64,000 nt of DNA from Streptomyces sp. NBC_00572 (GTDB lineage Bacteria; Actinomycetota; Actinomycetes; Streptomycetales; Streptomycetaceae): assembly GCF_026341815.1 (NCBI RefSeq), contig NZ_JAPENX010000001.1, forward strand, positions 5,766,001-5,830,000, read 5' to 3'. Below are positions 25,078 through 33,776 of the stretch, piece by piece. The notes beneath the pieces were generated by a model. That model was not told the origin of the DNA and did not search any database. It worked only from the letters and a program-made list of their open reading frames with translations. Position numbers and translations under genes: made by a program. Numbering within the stretch: position 1 is the stretch's first letter; the number at the start of each line of letters is the position of its first letter.

Positions 25078-25904
25078 GAGCTGTTTCTCCGTTCGGGGAT
25101 GAGGTGCGCGGCGAGGACGACAGCCCCCGCCGTCAGGACGAGGACCGGGCCGGGAGGCCAGTCCAGCCACAGGGCCAGCAGAAAGCCCGCCATGTTGACC
25201 GCGACGCCGATGCCGACCGCCCACAGGGTGATCGACCACAGCGAGCGGCCCAGACGGCGCGCGGCCAGTGCGGGCAGCAGGGTCAGGGCGTCGACGAGGA
25301 GCGCACCGGTCAGCTTGATCGCCCCCGCGACCGCGACGGCGACCAGCACGAGCAGCGCGGTGGTGAGGAGGCGCACGGGGACGCCCGAGACCTGGGCGAG
25401 CTCACGGTCGTACAGCAGCAGGGCCACGTCCCGGCGTTTCCACCAGAAGAGCGCCGGTACGACGACGGCGAGGGCGGCGAGTACGACGAGGTCGGCGTTG
25501 CCCACCGAGAGGATCGATCCCCACAGGAGCGCGAACGCGCCGGAGGCGTTGACGCCGGACACGGCGAGCAGCAGCAGCGCGGCGGCGATGGCCAGGCTCA
25601 TCAGCAGACCCATCGCGCCGGACAGGCCGTCGGGCGTACGGGCCAGCGGGGCGACCCCCGCGCCGGACAGGGCACAGGCCACCAGCGCGCACAGCATCGG
25701 ATCGAGCCCGGTGAGGAGCCCGACCGCGATGCCCAGCAGCGCCACGTGCATCATCGCGAACCGCACCGGCATGATGTCGAGTCCGACGATGACCACACCG
25801 ATCACCGGCAGCCCGACCGCCGCGAGGAGCAGGGCGACGCCTGCCCGCTGCACCGGTACGAGCTGGAGCACGGCGCCGAGGTCGGCCGCCGCGAACGCGT
25901 TCAC
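25026..25904 (-). CDS. Metal ABC transporter permease (ZnuB-like)
   Basis: The 292-residue membrane protein has eight to nine helices and the ABC-3 family pattern: MPVRFAMMHVALLGIAVG near the start, GAFALLWGSILSVGNADL, then AGAIKLTGALLVDALTLLPA. It forms the channel of the adjacent metal importer. The GTG at 25904 overlaps the ATPase stop (GTGA) with GGGAGG upstream. Its C-terminal 17 codons overlap the start of the binding-protein gene, an unusually long overlap that implies tight coupling. Confidence 0.85.
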   Translation of the reverse strand: MNAFAAADLGAVLQLVPVQRAGVALLLAAVGLPVIGVVIVGLDIMPVRFAMMHVALLGIAVGLLTGLDPMLCALVACALSGAGVAPLARTPDGLSGAMGLLMSLAIAAALLLLAVSGVNASGAFALLWGSILSVGNADLVVLAALAVVVPALFWWKRRDVALLLYDRELAQVSGVPVRLLTTALLVLVAVAVAGAIKLTGALLVDALTLLPALAARRLGRSLWSITLWAVGIGVAVNMAGFLLALWLDWPPGPVLVLTAGAVVLAAHLIPERRNSSWRAPASVSPVSSPSSH

Positions 25905-26536
25905 CGCACCTCCCGCAGACGGCCGGCGGCCATCTCCAGGACGCGGTCGCACCGTTCCGCGAGCGACCGGTCGTGGGTCACGACGACGAGGGTGACGGGC
26001 AACGCGGTCAGCACGTCCGCGGCTTCCTCCTGCCCCTCGAAGTCGAGCGCGGCCGTCGGCTCGTCGGCGAGGAGCACCTGCGCCCCGGCGGCGACACAGC
26101 CGATCGCCCGCGCCAGGTACATGCGCTGCAACTGTCCACCGGACAGGGTGTCCACGGGCCTTCCGGTCAGCGCGCCGACACCGAGCCTCTCCGCGGCCTC
26201 GGTCGCCTCCGTCGGCGCGCCACTGCTCGTCAGGAGCTCGTCGCCGCGCAGCGGAAACCGCCCGGCGGCCGGCTTCTGGGGGATCCACGCGCAGGACCGG
26301 CGCCGCGACGCCCACTCGGCGGCCGAGCGGGCGGTGTGTCCGCCGACCTCGATGACGCCGCTCGTCCGCCGGTGCAGCCCGAGGACCGCGCGCAGCAAGG
26401 TCGTCTTCCCGGATCCGTTCGTCCCGGTCAGCGCGACGCGTTCACCGGCGGCGATCTCCAGATCGACGCCCACGACCGCCTCGTTCCGGCCGTGCCGACA
26501 GGCGACTTCCCGCATGCGTATGTCCAGTCCACCCAT
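25901..26536 (-). CDS. Metal ABC transporter ATP-binding protein (ZnuC-like)
   Basis: This 211-residue ATPase has Walker A GTNGSGKTTLL near residue 37, signature LSGGQLQRMYLARA, Walker B VLLADEPTAALD and the switch His in VVVTHD. It is short for the family but complete. It is the first gene of the metal-uptake operon. The ATG at 26536 has AGAGG directly before it, a weak spacing; a slightly later Met (RMREV region) is possible. Confidence 0.85.
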   Translation of the reverse strand: MGGLDIRMREVACRHGRNEAVVGVDLEIAAGERVALTGTNGSGKTTLLRAVLGLHRRTSGVIEVGGHTARSAAEWASRRRSCAWIPQKPAAGRFPLRGDELLTSSGAPTEATEAAERLGVGALTGRPVDTLSGGQLQRMYLARAIGCVAAGAQVLLADEPTAALDFEGQEEAADVLTALPVTLVVVTHDRSLAERCDRVLEMAAGRLREVR

Positions 26537-26685
26537 CCTCTGCCCTTCGCCGCTGCTGTGCCGGTGCGCTGAAGGAGTCGGACGGGAGCCGCCCCGGGTT
26601 CCCACGTCGTGGCGGGGAACCCGGGGCCGTCGTCGGCCGACCTCCTCATCGCCATCCCCACCCCCGCTGGAAACAGGAGCACCTC

Positions 26686-27504
26686 ATGAACCGCAGGCAG
26701 TTACTCCGGGCCACCACGGCCTTGGGCGCGGCAGGCACGCTGGGAGGAACCGCGGCCGGCTCCGTGGCCGCCGCAGACGGGTCGGCCGGTGCGGCCGCCG
26801 GCCCTGTGGCCGCCGCGGACGCCTCGGCCCGACCCGCCGCCGGTCCCGCCGCCGGTCCTGCCGTCGCCGCCGCGGAAACGACTCGTCCGCTGCGCGTCCA
26901 CGTCGTGATGTTCGACGGCGTCGAGGAACTCGACTTCGCCGCCCCGTACGAGGTCTTCTCCGCCGCCGCCTTCTTCGCGCCGCGCCCGGTGGACGTCCGC
27001 TACGTCTCGGCCTCCGGCGCCCGTACGGTCACTGCCGCCTACGGCACGATCGTCCGGGGCATCCGTCCCTGGGCCCCCGACGAGGCGGACGTGCTCGTCG
27101 TTCCCGGCGGCGGCTACGCCCGGCGTGACAGTCCCGGTGTCTGGGCGGAGATCGACCGCGGCACCCTGCCGCGCGCCCTCGCGGCCGCCGTACGTCCTGG
27201 CCTCACCGTCAGCGCCCTCTGCACCGGCGTCATGCTCCTCTCCGCCGCCGGTCTCACCCGGAGCCGCCCCTGCACCACCCACCACAAGGCGAAGCCCGAC
27301 CTCGGACAACAGGGCGGCCTCCTCAAGGACGCCCGCGTCGTCGACGACGGCGACCTCGTCACCGCCGGCGGCGTCACCTCCGGCCTCGAACTCGCCCTCT
27401 GGCTCGTCAGCCGCGAACTCGGCCCGGACGCGGCGAACAGCCTGGAGACGATGCTGGAGTACGAGGCACGGGGCACCGTCCGGACATCGCCCCGGGCCGA
27501 CTGA
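26686..27504 (+). CDS. Exported DJ-1/PfpI family protein with a TTA codon
   Basis: The 272-residue product starts with a Tat-type signal (MNRRQLLRATTALGAAGTLG). An unusually long Ala/Gly/Pro-rich stretch follows to about residue 65, and then a DJ-1/PfpI domain. Key features of the domain are VHVVMFDGVEELDFAAPYEV, VLVVPGGGYA and the nucleophile elbow ALCTGVMLLSAAG with the conserved Cys. Such domains act as amidases, chaperones or AraC-type sensor domains; here it is free and outside the cell. Codon 6 (26701-26703) is TTA, so translation should depend on the bldA tRNA in Streptomyces. The AACAGGAG ribosome binding site is good. Confidence 0.8.
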   Translation: MNRRQLLRATTALGAAGTLGGTAAGSVAAADGSAGAAAGPVAAADASARPAAGPAAGPAVAAAETTRPLRVHVVMFDGVEELDFAAPYEVFSAAAFFAPRPVDVRYVSASGARTVTAAYGTIVRGIRPWAPDEADVLVVPGGGYARRDSPGVWAEIDRGTLPRALAAAVRPGLTVSALCTGVMLLSAAGLTRSRPCTTHHKAKPDLGQQGGLLKDARVVDDGDLVTAGGVTSGLELALWLVSRELGPDAANSLETMLEYEARGTVRTSPRAD

Positions 27505-27602
27505 GCCGGAGGACCCGTCGGGGTGACACGCGCGGTTCCGGGTCGGGTTCCGCGCTTCGGGGAACAGCGCCGGAAAAAAAGGTGAGAGTTGTTCACTTTC
27601 CA

Positions 27603-27632
27603 TTGACAGGGTGGATCCCGGGACCCGAAAGT
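27603..27632 (+). promoter_or_regulatory. Possible promoter of the beta-glucosidase operon
   Basis: A consensus TTGACA stands at 27603 with a weak GAAAGT 18 nt downstream, 41 nt before the GH1 start. An imperfect inverted repeat (GTGAGAGTTGTTCAC) lies just upstream at 27582-27596 and could bind a regulator. Confidence 0.35.
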
Positions 27633-27672
27633 GCCGTGAGCAACCCGCGCCCGCCGATCGAAGCGAGTCCCC

Positions 27673-29067
27673 ATGACACCGCCCGTACCCGAGTTCCCGG
27701 CCGGCTTCCTCTGGGGAGTCTCCGCATCCGCCTTCCAGATCGAAGGCTCGCTCACGGCCGACGGCCGCGGCCCGTCCAGCTGGGACGCCTTCACCGCAGA
27801 ACCGGGACGGGTCAAGGACGGCTCGCACGCGGCCGTGGCCACCGACCACTACCGGCGCTACCGAGAGGACGTGGCGCTGATGGCCGAACTGGGGGTCGGC
27901 GCCTACCGGTTCTCGGTCTCCTGGTCCCGCGTCCTGCCCGACGGTCACGGACGGGTCAACGACAAGGGGCTGGACTTCTACGACCGGCTCGTCGACGAGC
28001 TGTGCGCCTCCGGGATCGCACCGGTGCCGACGCTCTTCCACTGGGACACCCCGCTCGCCCTGGAGGAGCGGGGCGGCTGGCTCGACCGGGACACCGCCGA
28101 GCGGTTCGCGGCGTACGCCTCGGTGGTCGCGGAGCGGCTCGCCGACCGGGTGCCGAGGTGGATCACCATCAACGAGCCCGCCGAGGTCACCCTGCTCGGC
28201 TACGGCCTCGGCGAGCACGCCCCCGGCAGGCGCATGGTCTTCGACGCCCTGCCCGCGGCCCATCACCAACTCCTGGCCCACGGACTGGGGGTGCAGGCCC
28301 TGCGCGCCGCGGGCGCCCGGGAGATCGGCATCGCGGCCTCGCACAGCCCCGTCTGGGCCGCCGGAGAGACTGACGACGACCGGGCGGCCGCCGAGCTGTA
28401 CGACACCCTCACGAACCGTTTCTTCGCCGACCCCATCCTGACCGGCGCCTACCCGGCCGGCCTGGGGTCGCTCCTCCCCGGCCCGGTCGCGGAGGACCTC
28501 AAGACGATCTCGGCCCCCCTGGACTGGTACGGGATCAACTACTACAACCCGATGCTCGTCGGCGCCCCGCGGCCGACCGCCGACGCCGCCTCTGCCGATG
28601 CCGCCGCAGGCTCCTCCTTCGGCGGCATCGACATACCGTCGGACCTCCCCTTCGCCATCCGGCAGATCGAAGGGCGCGAACTCACCGACTTCGGCTGGCC
28701 CGTGGTCCCGGGCGGACTGCGTGAACTGCTCGCCACCATGCGCGAGCGCTACGGCGACCGGCTGCCGCCCGTGTACATCACCGAGAACGGCTGCTCGTAC
28801 GCCGACGGGCCGGACCCCGAGACCGGGCGGATCGACGACGCCCGCCGGATCGCGTACCACGACGGCCACGTGCGCGCTCTGCACGAGGCGATGGCGGAGG
28901 GCGCCGATGTCCGCGGGTACTTCATCTGGTCGATCCTCGACAACTTCGAGTGGGCGGAGGGGTATCGACAGCGGTTCGGGCTCGTCCACGTCGACTACGA
29001 GACGCTCACGCGGACGCCCAAGGAGTCGTACGCCTGGTACCGCGACCTGATCAAGAGCGGCAGATGA
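27673..29067 (+). CDS. GH1 beta-glucosidase
   Basis: A 464-residue family 1 glycosidase, which hydrolyses beta-glucosides by the retaining mechanism. FLWGVSASAFQIEGS begins the barrel, the acid/base Glu is E168 in TINEPAEV, and the nucleophile is in VYITENGCSY. The C-terminal substrate motif DNFEWAEGYRQRFGL is intact. There is no signal peptide, so it acts on imported cellobiose-like sugars. It overlaps the following transporter gene by four bases (ATGA), so uptake and hydrolysis are co-expressed. Confidence 0.95.
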   Translation: MTPPVPEFPAGFLWGVSASAFQIEGSLTADGRGPSSWDAFTAEPGRVKDGSHAAVATDHYRRYREDVALMAELGVGAYRFSVSWSRVLPDGHGRVNDKGLDFYDRLVDELCASGIAPVPTLFHWDTPLALEERGGWLDRDTAERFAAYASVVAERLADRVPRWITINEPAEVTLLGYGLGEHAPGRRMVFDALPAAHHQLLAHGLGVQALRAAGAREIGIAASHSPVWAAGETDDDRAAAELYDTLTNRFFADPILTGAYPAGLGSLLPGPVAEDLKTISAPLDWYGINYYNPMLVGAPRPTADAASADAAAGSSFGGIDIPSDLPFAIRQIEGRELTDFGWPVVPGGLRELLATMRERYGDRLPPVYITENGCSYADGPDPETGRIDDARRIAYHDGHVRALHEAMAEGADVRGYFIWSILDNFEWAEGYRQRFGLVHVDYETLTRTPKESYAWYRDLIKSGR

Positions 29068-30329
29068 CCGCCGAGGGGACGGCGGCGGAGGGGACCGCGG
29101 CCGATCCGGCCCCGAAGACGGGTACCCCGGCGGGCGGGCGGTGGGTGGGCGCGCTGTCCCTCGCCAACCTCGGGGTCTGGGTCGGCTGGTTCGGCCCCCT
29201 GCAACTCCTCCTGGCCCGCCAGGCCGAGCACCTCACCCCCGACCACAAGGCGTCCACCCTCGCCCTGGTCACGGGAGTGGGAGCGGTCGTGTCGATGGTC
29301 GCCAACCCTGTCTTCGGCGCGCTCTCCGACCGGACGACGGCGGCCGTGGGCCGACGCATCCCCTGGGTGGTGGGCGGAGTGACGGGCGGGGCGGCCGGGC
29401 TGCTCGTCCTCGCCGGGGCGCAGAGTGTCGCGACCGTGATCGCGGGCTGGTGCCTGGTCCAGCTCGCTCTGAACGCGGCCTTCGCCGCGCTCACCGCGGC
29501 CGTCCCCGACCAGGTGCCGCCGCGGCAGCGCGGTCTCGTCGGCGGCTGGCTCGGCGTCTCCCAGGTCGTCGGCATCCTGGTGGGTACGGCGCTGGCCACC
29601 GTCGCGGGCGGGGTGGTCGGCGGCTATCTGGCCTGCGCGGTCTTCTCGGTGCTCGCCGCCGTTCCGTACGTACTGATGCGGCGCGACACCCCGCTCGCCC
29701 CCGCCGACCGGCCGGCCTTCCGGTGGGGGACCTTCCTCGGCGGTTTCTGGATCGATCCGCGCCGCCATCCGGACTTCGGCTGGGCCTGGCTCACCCGGTT
29801 CCTGATGAACCTGTCGTACTCCATCAGCACGATGTACCTGCTGTACTACCTGACCGACGCCGTGCGGTACGAGGGCGACGCGGACAACGGCGTACTGATC
29901 CTCACGGCGCTCAACGCGCTCACCCTGCTCTCCACCGTGGTGATCAGCGGCATCCGGTCGGACCGCAGCGGCCGACGGAAGCCCTACGTCATCTGGTCGG
30001 GGCTCGTCATATCCGCGGCCACCCTGCTGCTCGCCGTCTGGCAGACCTGGACCGGCGCGGTCGTCGCCTCGCTCGTGCTCGGCCTCGGCTTCGGCGTGTA
30101 CACGGCGGTGGACTTCGCCCTGCTCACCGACGTGCTGCCGACGGCGGAGGACCGGGGCAAGGACCTGGGTGTCATCAACATCGCCAATGCGCTCCCCCAG
30201 GTGCTGGCTCCGGTGATCGCGGCCCCCGTCGTCACCCACTTCGGCGGGTACGCGGCCCTGTACGCGCTCGCGGGCGCACTGGCCCTGGTGGGGTCGGTCC
30301 TGGTGACCCGTATCCGCTCGGTCCCCTGA
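29064..30329 (+). CDS. MFS sugar transporter (GPH-like)
   Basis: The 421-residue protein has 12 membrane helices and GPH/MFS hallmarks: NPVFGALSDRTTAAVGRRIPW after helix 2 and ISGIRSDRSGRRKPYV in the second half. A 25-residue Ala/Glu-rich cytoplasmic tail precedes helix 1. Coupling to the GH1 gene indicates uptake of beta-glucosides such as cellobiose or gentiobiose. It ends 52 nt before the convergent TetR gene. Confidence 0.85.
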   Translation: MTAEGTAAEGTAADPAPKTGTPAGGRWVGALSLANLGVWVGWFGPLQLLLARQAEHLTPDHKASTLALVTGVGAVVSMVANPVFGALSDRTTAAVGRRIPWVVGGVTGGAAGLLVLAGAQSVATVIAGWCLVQLALNAAFAALTAAVPDQVPPRQRGLVGGWLGVSQVVGILVGTALATVAGGVVGGYLACAVFSVLAAVPYVLMRRDTPLAPADRPAFRWGTFLGGFWIDPRRHPDFGWAWLTRFLMNLSYSISTMYLLYYLTDAVRYEGDADNGVLILTALNALTLLSTVVISGIRSDRSGRRKPYVIWSGLVISAATLLLAVWQTWTGAVVASLVLGLGFGVYTAVDFALLTDVLPTAEDRGKDLGVINIANALPQVLAPVIAAPVVTHFGGYAALYALAGALALVGSVLVTRIRSVP

Positions 30330-30380
30330 GCCTGCGTCACACCATCCGGCGCGCTCGACGGCCGACCGTCCCCTGGCGAG

Positions 30381-30965
30381 TCATCGGCGCTCCAGGTGTC
30401 CGAGCTCCACGGAGATGGCTTCCCGCATCAGCTCACGGGCGTGGGTCAGGGTCAGGGCGCCGCTCAGCCATCGCGTACTGAGGCCTTCGAGCAGGGCCGT
30501 CAGGCGCTCCGCGGCGGCCGTGAGGGTGGGGGCGGGAACCGACGGACACGTCTCGCCCAGAAGTGCCGCGACCTCGTGAACCCAGGCCAGACCCGCCCTG
30601 GCCAGGTCCGCGCGCAGCTCGGGGTCGAAGACCGCGCTGGCGCGCAGCTCGCCCCACGCCGTGCTGTTCTCGCGGACCTCGGGACGGTCCTGGAACTCCA
30701 GGAGCAGTGACCGTTCCAGTATCTGGTGCGGTCGGAAGGGGCCGGTCGTCCCCTCCTCCCCGGCCGTGTAGCGCTCGGCCCGGTCGCCGATGAACTCCAG
30801 GGTGTGGCGCAGGATGCCCGCCCGGTCCTTGAAGTGGTAGTAGATCAGCGCGGTGGACACCCCCGCTTCGGCCGCCAACTCCTCGACCCGTAGCCCGCGG
30901 ACCCCTCGCCGGGCGATGACCCGGGCAGCCCCCTCCAAGATAGCCGTGCGGCGGTCCGTGGCCAC
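30381..30965 (-). CDS. TetR-family regulator TetR-1
   Basis: The 194-residue product has the TetR HTH at residues 10-55 (RRTAILEGAARVIARRGVRG, then VSTALIYYHFKDRAGI). The C-terminal ligand domain is shared with two further regulators at 33777-34370 and 35213-35788; the three agree almost throughout the HTH and through motifs such as WGELRASAVFDPEL. It starts with GTG at 30965 after a strong GGAGGAG. It is divergent from PAD1, and two palindromes lie in the 130-nt gap: 31002-31021 near its own promoter and 31030-31049 at the PAD1 promoter. It is therefore the obvious repressor of at least PAD1 and of itself. Confidence 0.9.
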   Translation of the reverse strand: MATDRRTAILEGAARVIARRGVRGLRVEELAAEAGVSTALIYYHFKDRAGILRHTLEFIGDRAERYTAGEEGTTGPFRPHQILERSLLLEFQDRPEVRENSTAWGELRASAVFDPELRADLARAGLAWVHEVAALLGETCPSVPAPTLTAAAERLTALLEGLSTRWLSGALTLTHARELMREAISVELGHLERR

Positions 30966-31001
30966 GTATCTCCTCCTGATCGTCGCCCACAGTCTCTCAT
31001 G

Positions 31002-31021
31002 CTGACTGAATCTTTAGTCCG
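31002..31021. promoter_or_regulatory. TetR operator site A (TetR-1 side)
   Basis: CTGACTGAATCTTTAGTCCG contains the palindromic core GACT...AGTC of the regulon motif, 37 nt upstream of the TetR-1 start. It is weaker than the PAD-side sites and resembles site D in front of TetR-2, as expected for an autoregulatory site. Confidence 0.65.
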
Positions 31022-31029
31022 AGAATTCC

Positions 31030-31058
31030 TTGACTGGAATTTCAGTCAAGGACAGGAT
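31030..31058 (+). promoter_or_regulatory. Operator site B and PAD1 promoter
   Basis: TTGACTGGAATTTCAGTCAA (31030-31049) has perfect 7-bp arms TTGACTG and CAGTCAA. Its TTGACT is also a -35 box, followed after exactly 17 nt by CAGGAT (31053-31058) as -10. A repressor bound here would cover the -35 element and spacer. Confidence 0.75.
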
Positions 31059-31095
31059 GGCGCCACATCCTCCCGTCCCTCACCAGGGGAGTCCC

Positions 31096-32256
31096 ATGGA
31101 CCTGCCAGTCACGTCTCGTCGCCGACTGCTTCAACTCGGTGCGGCCGCTCTGCCGCTCGCCGCACTCGGGTCGGCACTGCCGACGGCCGCCCGCGCGGCC
31201 ACGGCCCCGTCGGGCGCCACCCTGCGGATGCCGGCCGAGACCGACGCGCATGTACGTACCTTCATGGCGTGGCCCGCCCTGTCGTCCGTCTGGTCGAGCT
31301 ACCTCGGCGCGGTACGCCGGGACATCGCCAACGTCGCGTACGCGATCTCGCGCTATGAGCCGGTGGTCGTGCTCGCCCGCCCCGACCAGGCCGCCGACGC
31401 CCGGTACGCCTGCGGGAGCGGCGCCTACCACGGCATCGAGGTCGTCGAGATCGCCAACGACGATCTGTGGATCCGCGACTTCGGCCCGACCTTCGTGGTC
31501 GCCCCCGGCGCCGTGGCCGGCGTGGACACCAACTTCAACGGCTGGGGCAAGACCGGCACGTCGTACGCGCAGCCCTACGCGAACGACGCCGCCGCGGCCA
31601 CCACGCTGCTCGGCCAGTACGGCGTCAACCGCATCCAGGCCTCGTTCGTGGGCGAGGGCGGCTCACTGGAGACCGACGGCCAGGGCACCCTGCTGGCCAC
31701 GGTCAGCTCGCTCGTCAACGGCAACCGTAACCCGGGCATGTCCCAGGACCAGGTCGAGCAGGCCATGAAGTCCGCGCTCGGCATCGACAAGGTCATCTGG
31801 GTGCCGGGCCTGGCCGGCCAGGACATCACCGACTGCCACATCGACTGCCTGGCCCGCTTCACGGCCCCGGGGGAGGTCATCCTGGACAAGCCGGGACCCG
31901 GCACCGACAGCAAGTGGGTCGCCGTCTACAACGAGACCAAGCAGGCCCTGCAGAGCGCGACCGACGCACAGGGCCGCCGACTCGACATCACCGAACTGCC
32001 CGGCCCCGACCGTCGGTACATCCGTGGCAGGGGCACCGCCTTCCTGTCCAGCTACTCCAACTACTACACCGCGAACGGCGCCGTCCTCGTCCCCCAGTTC
32101 GGCGACAGCCACGCCGACGGCGTGGCGTACGCGATCCTGCAGGCCAAGTATCCCGGCCGGAACATCGTCCAGCTCAACATCGACAACGTCGCGAGTGGCG
32201 GCGGCGGCATTCACTGCGCCACCCAGTCGCAGCCGGTCGTACCCCCGGCAGTCTGA
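31096..32256 (+). CDS. Tat-exported agmatine deiminase family enzyme PAD1
   Basis: A 386-residue member of the agmatine deiminase/bacterial peptidylarginine deiminase family (PAD_porph). The family hydrolyses a guanidino group to a ureido group plus ammonia through a Cys thiouronium intermediate. Residues 1-35 form a Tat signal (SRRRLLQLGAAALPLAALG, cut near TAARA). The catalytic set is complete: D128 in WIRDFG, E187 in GEGGS, H248 and D250 in DCHID, C374 in GGGGIHCATQ. It is thus probably active outside the cytoplasm, unlike ordinary AguA. Start chosen at ATG 31096 after AGGGGAG. It is expressed from the operator-promoter at 31030 and followed by two hairpins. Confidence 0.85.
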   Translation: MDLPVTSRRRLLQLGAAALPLAALGSALPTAARAATAPSGATLRMPAETDAHVRTFMAWPALSSVWSSYLGAVRRDIANVAYAISRYEPVVVLARPDQAADARYACGSGAYHGIEVVEIANDDLWIRDFGPTFVVAPGAVAGVDTNFNGWGKTGTSYAQPYANDAAAATTLLGQYGVNRIQASFVGEGGSLETDGQGTLLATVSSLVNGNRNPGMSQDQVEQAMKSALGIDKVIWVPGLAGQDITDCHIDCLARFTAPGEVILDKPGPGTDSKWVAVYNETKQALQSATDAQGRRLDITELPGPDRRYIRGRGTAFLSSYSNYYTANGAVLVPQFGDSHADGVAYAILQAKYPGRNIVQLNIDNVASGGGGIHCATQSQPVVPPAV

Positions 32257-32278
32257 CCGGCCCACGCAAGGGATGACA

Positions 32279-32311
32279 CGCCGGTCGCCGTCCACCCCGC
32301 GGCGACCGGCG
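32279..32311. terminator. Terminator after PAD1
   Basis: CGCCGGTCGCCG pairs perfectly with CGGCGACCGGCG across a 9-nt loop, 23 nt after the PAD1 stop. Confidence 0.75.
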
Positions 32312-32325
32312 TTCCGTGCCCTCGG

Positions 32326-32381
32326 CCGCCGAGAGCCCCGTGCCGCACGCTCAGGGGTGTGCGACACGGGGCTCTCGGCGG
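32326..32381. terminator. Second terminator between PAD1 and PAD2
   Basis: A perfect 17-bp stem (CCGCCGAGAGCCCCGTG with CACGGGGCTCTCGGCGG) encloses a 22-nt loop. It lies ten nt behind the convergent PAD2 gene and can stop transcription from either side. Confidence 0.7.
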
Positions 32382-32390
32382 TGCGTGAGG

Positions 32391-33548
32391 TCAGGCGGCG
32401 GGCTTGCCCGGCTGGTCGTGGGTCGAGCAGTGGATGCCGCCGCCACCGGAGGCGATGGTGTCGATCGCGACCATCACGATGTCGCGCTTGGGGAAGTGCT
32501 CCTGGAGGATGCTCTTCGCCCGGTTGTCGGCGGTCCGGTCGCCGAACTTGGGGATGAAGACGGCGTCGTTGGCGACGTAGAAGTTGGCGTATGTCGATAC
32601 GAAGTCGTCGCCTTCGCCGGTGATCCGGTCGAGGTCGGGCTGGGGGAGGTCGATGATCTCGAAGCGGCGGCCCCGGGCGTCGGTCGCTTTTTCGAGGACG
32701 GAGCGGGCCTGGTCGGCGGAGCGGGACCAGGAGTCCGGGGGTGTGCCGGGGAAGGCCTGGTCGAGGAGGACCACGCCGGGGGCGGTGAAGCGTACGAGGC
32801 TGTCCACGTGTGCGTCGGTGATGTCCTGGCCGCGTACGCCGGCGAGCCAGACGACCTTCTCCACGCCGAGGGTCTCGATGAGTTCGTCCTCGATCTGGTC
32901 CCGGGTCTTTCCGCGGTTGCGGTTGTCGTTGACGATCGAGCTCTCGGTGATGAGGAGGGTGCCCTCGCCGTCGGTCTCGAACGAGCCGCCCTCGGCGATC
33001 AGAGGTGCCTCGACACGGGGGATCCGGTACTTCGCGAGCACGGTCTCGCCGACCAGGGCGTCGTTCTCGTGCTGCTGCTTGTTGCCCCAGCCGTTGAAGT
33101 TGAAGTCGACGCCGACGACCTCGCCCTCCTCCTCGACGAAGACCGGTACCGTGTCGCGGGCCCAGAGGTCGTCGACGTCCAGGGGGATCACCTCCACCTG
33201 GGAACCGCAGGCCCGCTGCGCCGCCTTCAGCTGCGAGGGCCTGGCCATCATGATGACCTCTTCGTACTCCGCGACCGCACGCGCGATCCGTGCGATGTCC
33301 TTGCGCACGTAGGGCAGGTCCTCCGCCCAGACCGACTCGAGGGCCGGCCAGGACATGAAGGTGCGGGTGTGGCTCTCCCACTCGGCGCCCAGGCGGCGCT
33401 CGCCGCCCGGCTCGCCGTCCGGTCCCGTGCTGCCGGCAGTGCCCGTCAGGCCGGGGTCGGCGGGGCCGCAGGCCGAAGCGCCGAGGACGAGGGCGCTGAT
33501 TCCGGCGAAGGAGCGGAGGGCGGAGCGTCGGGAGGGGAGAAAGGTCAC
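32391..33548 (-). CDS. Agmatine deiminase family lipoprotein PAD2
   Basis: A 385-residue paralogue of PAD1. The N-terminus combines an SRRSALRSFAG twin-arginine-like start with a lipobox-like LGASAC (Cys27), so it is probably anchored to the outer face of the membrane. A Gly/Pro-rich linker follows to residue 50. Catalytic residues are D132 (WARDTVP), E186 (AEGGSF), H247 and D249 (DAHVD) and C374 (GGGGIHCSTH). It is convergent with PAD1. The promoter with operator C lies about 160 nt upstream at 33709-33737, so its mRNA should have a long leader. Confidence 0.85.
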   Translation of the reverse strand: MTFLPSRRSALRSFAGISALVLGASACGPADPGLTGTAGSTGPDGEPGGERRLGAEWESHTRTFMSWPALESVWAEDLPYVRKDIARIARAVAEYEEVIMMARPSQLKAAQRACGSQVEVIPLDVDDLWARDTVPVFVEEEGEVVGVDFNFNGWGNKQQHENDALVGETVLAKYRIPRVEAPLIAEGGSFETDGEGTLLITESSIVNDNRNRGKTRDQIEDELIETLGVEKVVWLAGVRGQDITDAHVDSLVRFTAPGVVLLDQAFPGTPPDSWSRSADQARSVLEKATDARGRRFEIIDLPQPDLDRITGEGDDFVSTYANFYVANDAVFIPKFGDRTADNRAKSILQEHFPKRDIVMVAIDTIASGGGGIHCSTHDQPGKPAA

Positions 33549-33708
33549 GGTGGACTCCGATCGTGGACTGGCAGGACGGAGGCGGCCGGCCGCGGTGGGG
33601 ACACGGGGAGTGCGGGCGCAGGTCGCAGCGCGAGTCCTGCTTCAAGGGTGCATGGTCCGCACCGCGGACGCCTGTAGCCGCAGCAGCGGGTACGGCCTCA
33701 CGTCAGGC

Positions 33709-33737
33709 ACTGTGGCACTGACTGGAATTTCAGTCAA
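33709..33737 (-). promoter_or_regulatory. Operator site C and PAD2 promoter
   Basis: Read on the minus strand, TTGACTGAAATTCCAGTCAG contains the palindrome. TTGACT (33737-33732) is followed after 17 nt by CACAGT (33714-33709). The same CACAGT -10 occurs at site E before the urease-like operon. Confidence 0.7.
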
Positions 33738-33776
33738 ATTCAGTGGGATGTGTGTGCTCTGCTGGTTCCGGGGCCT

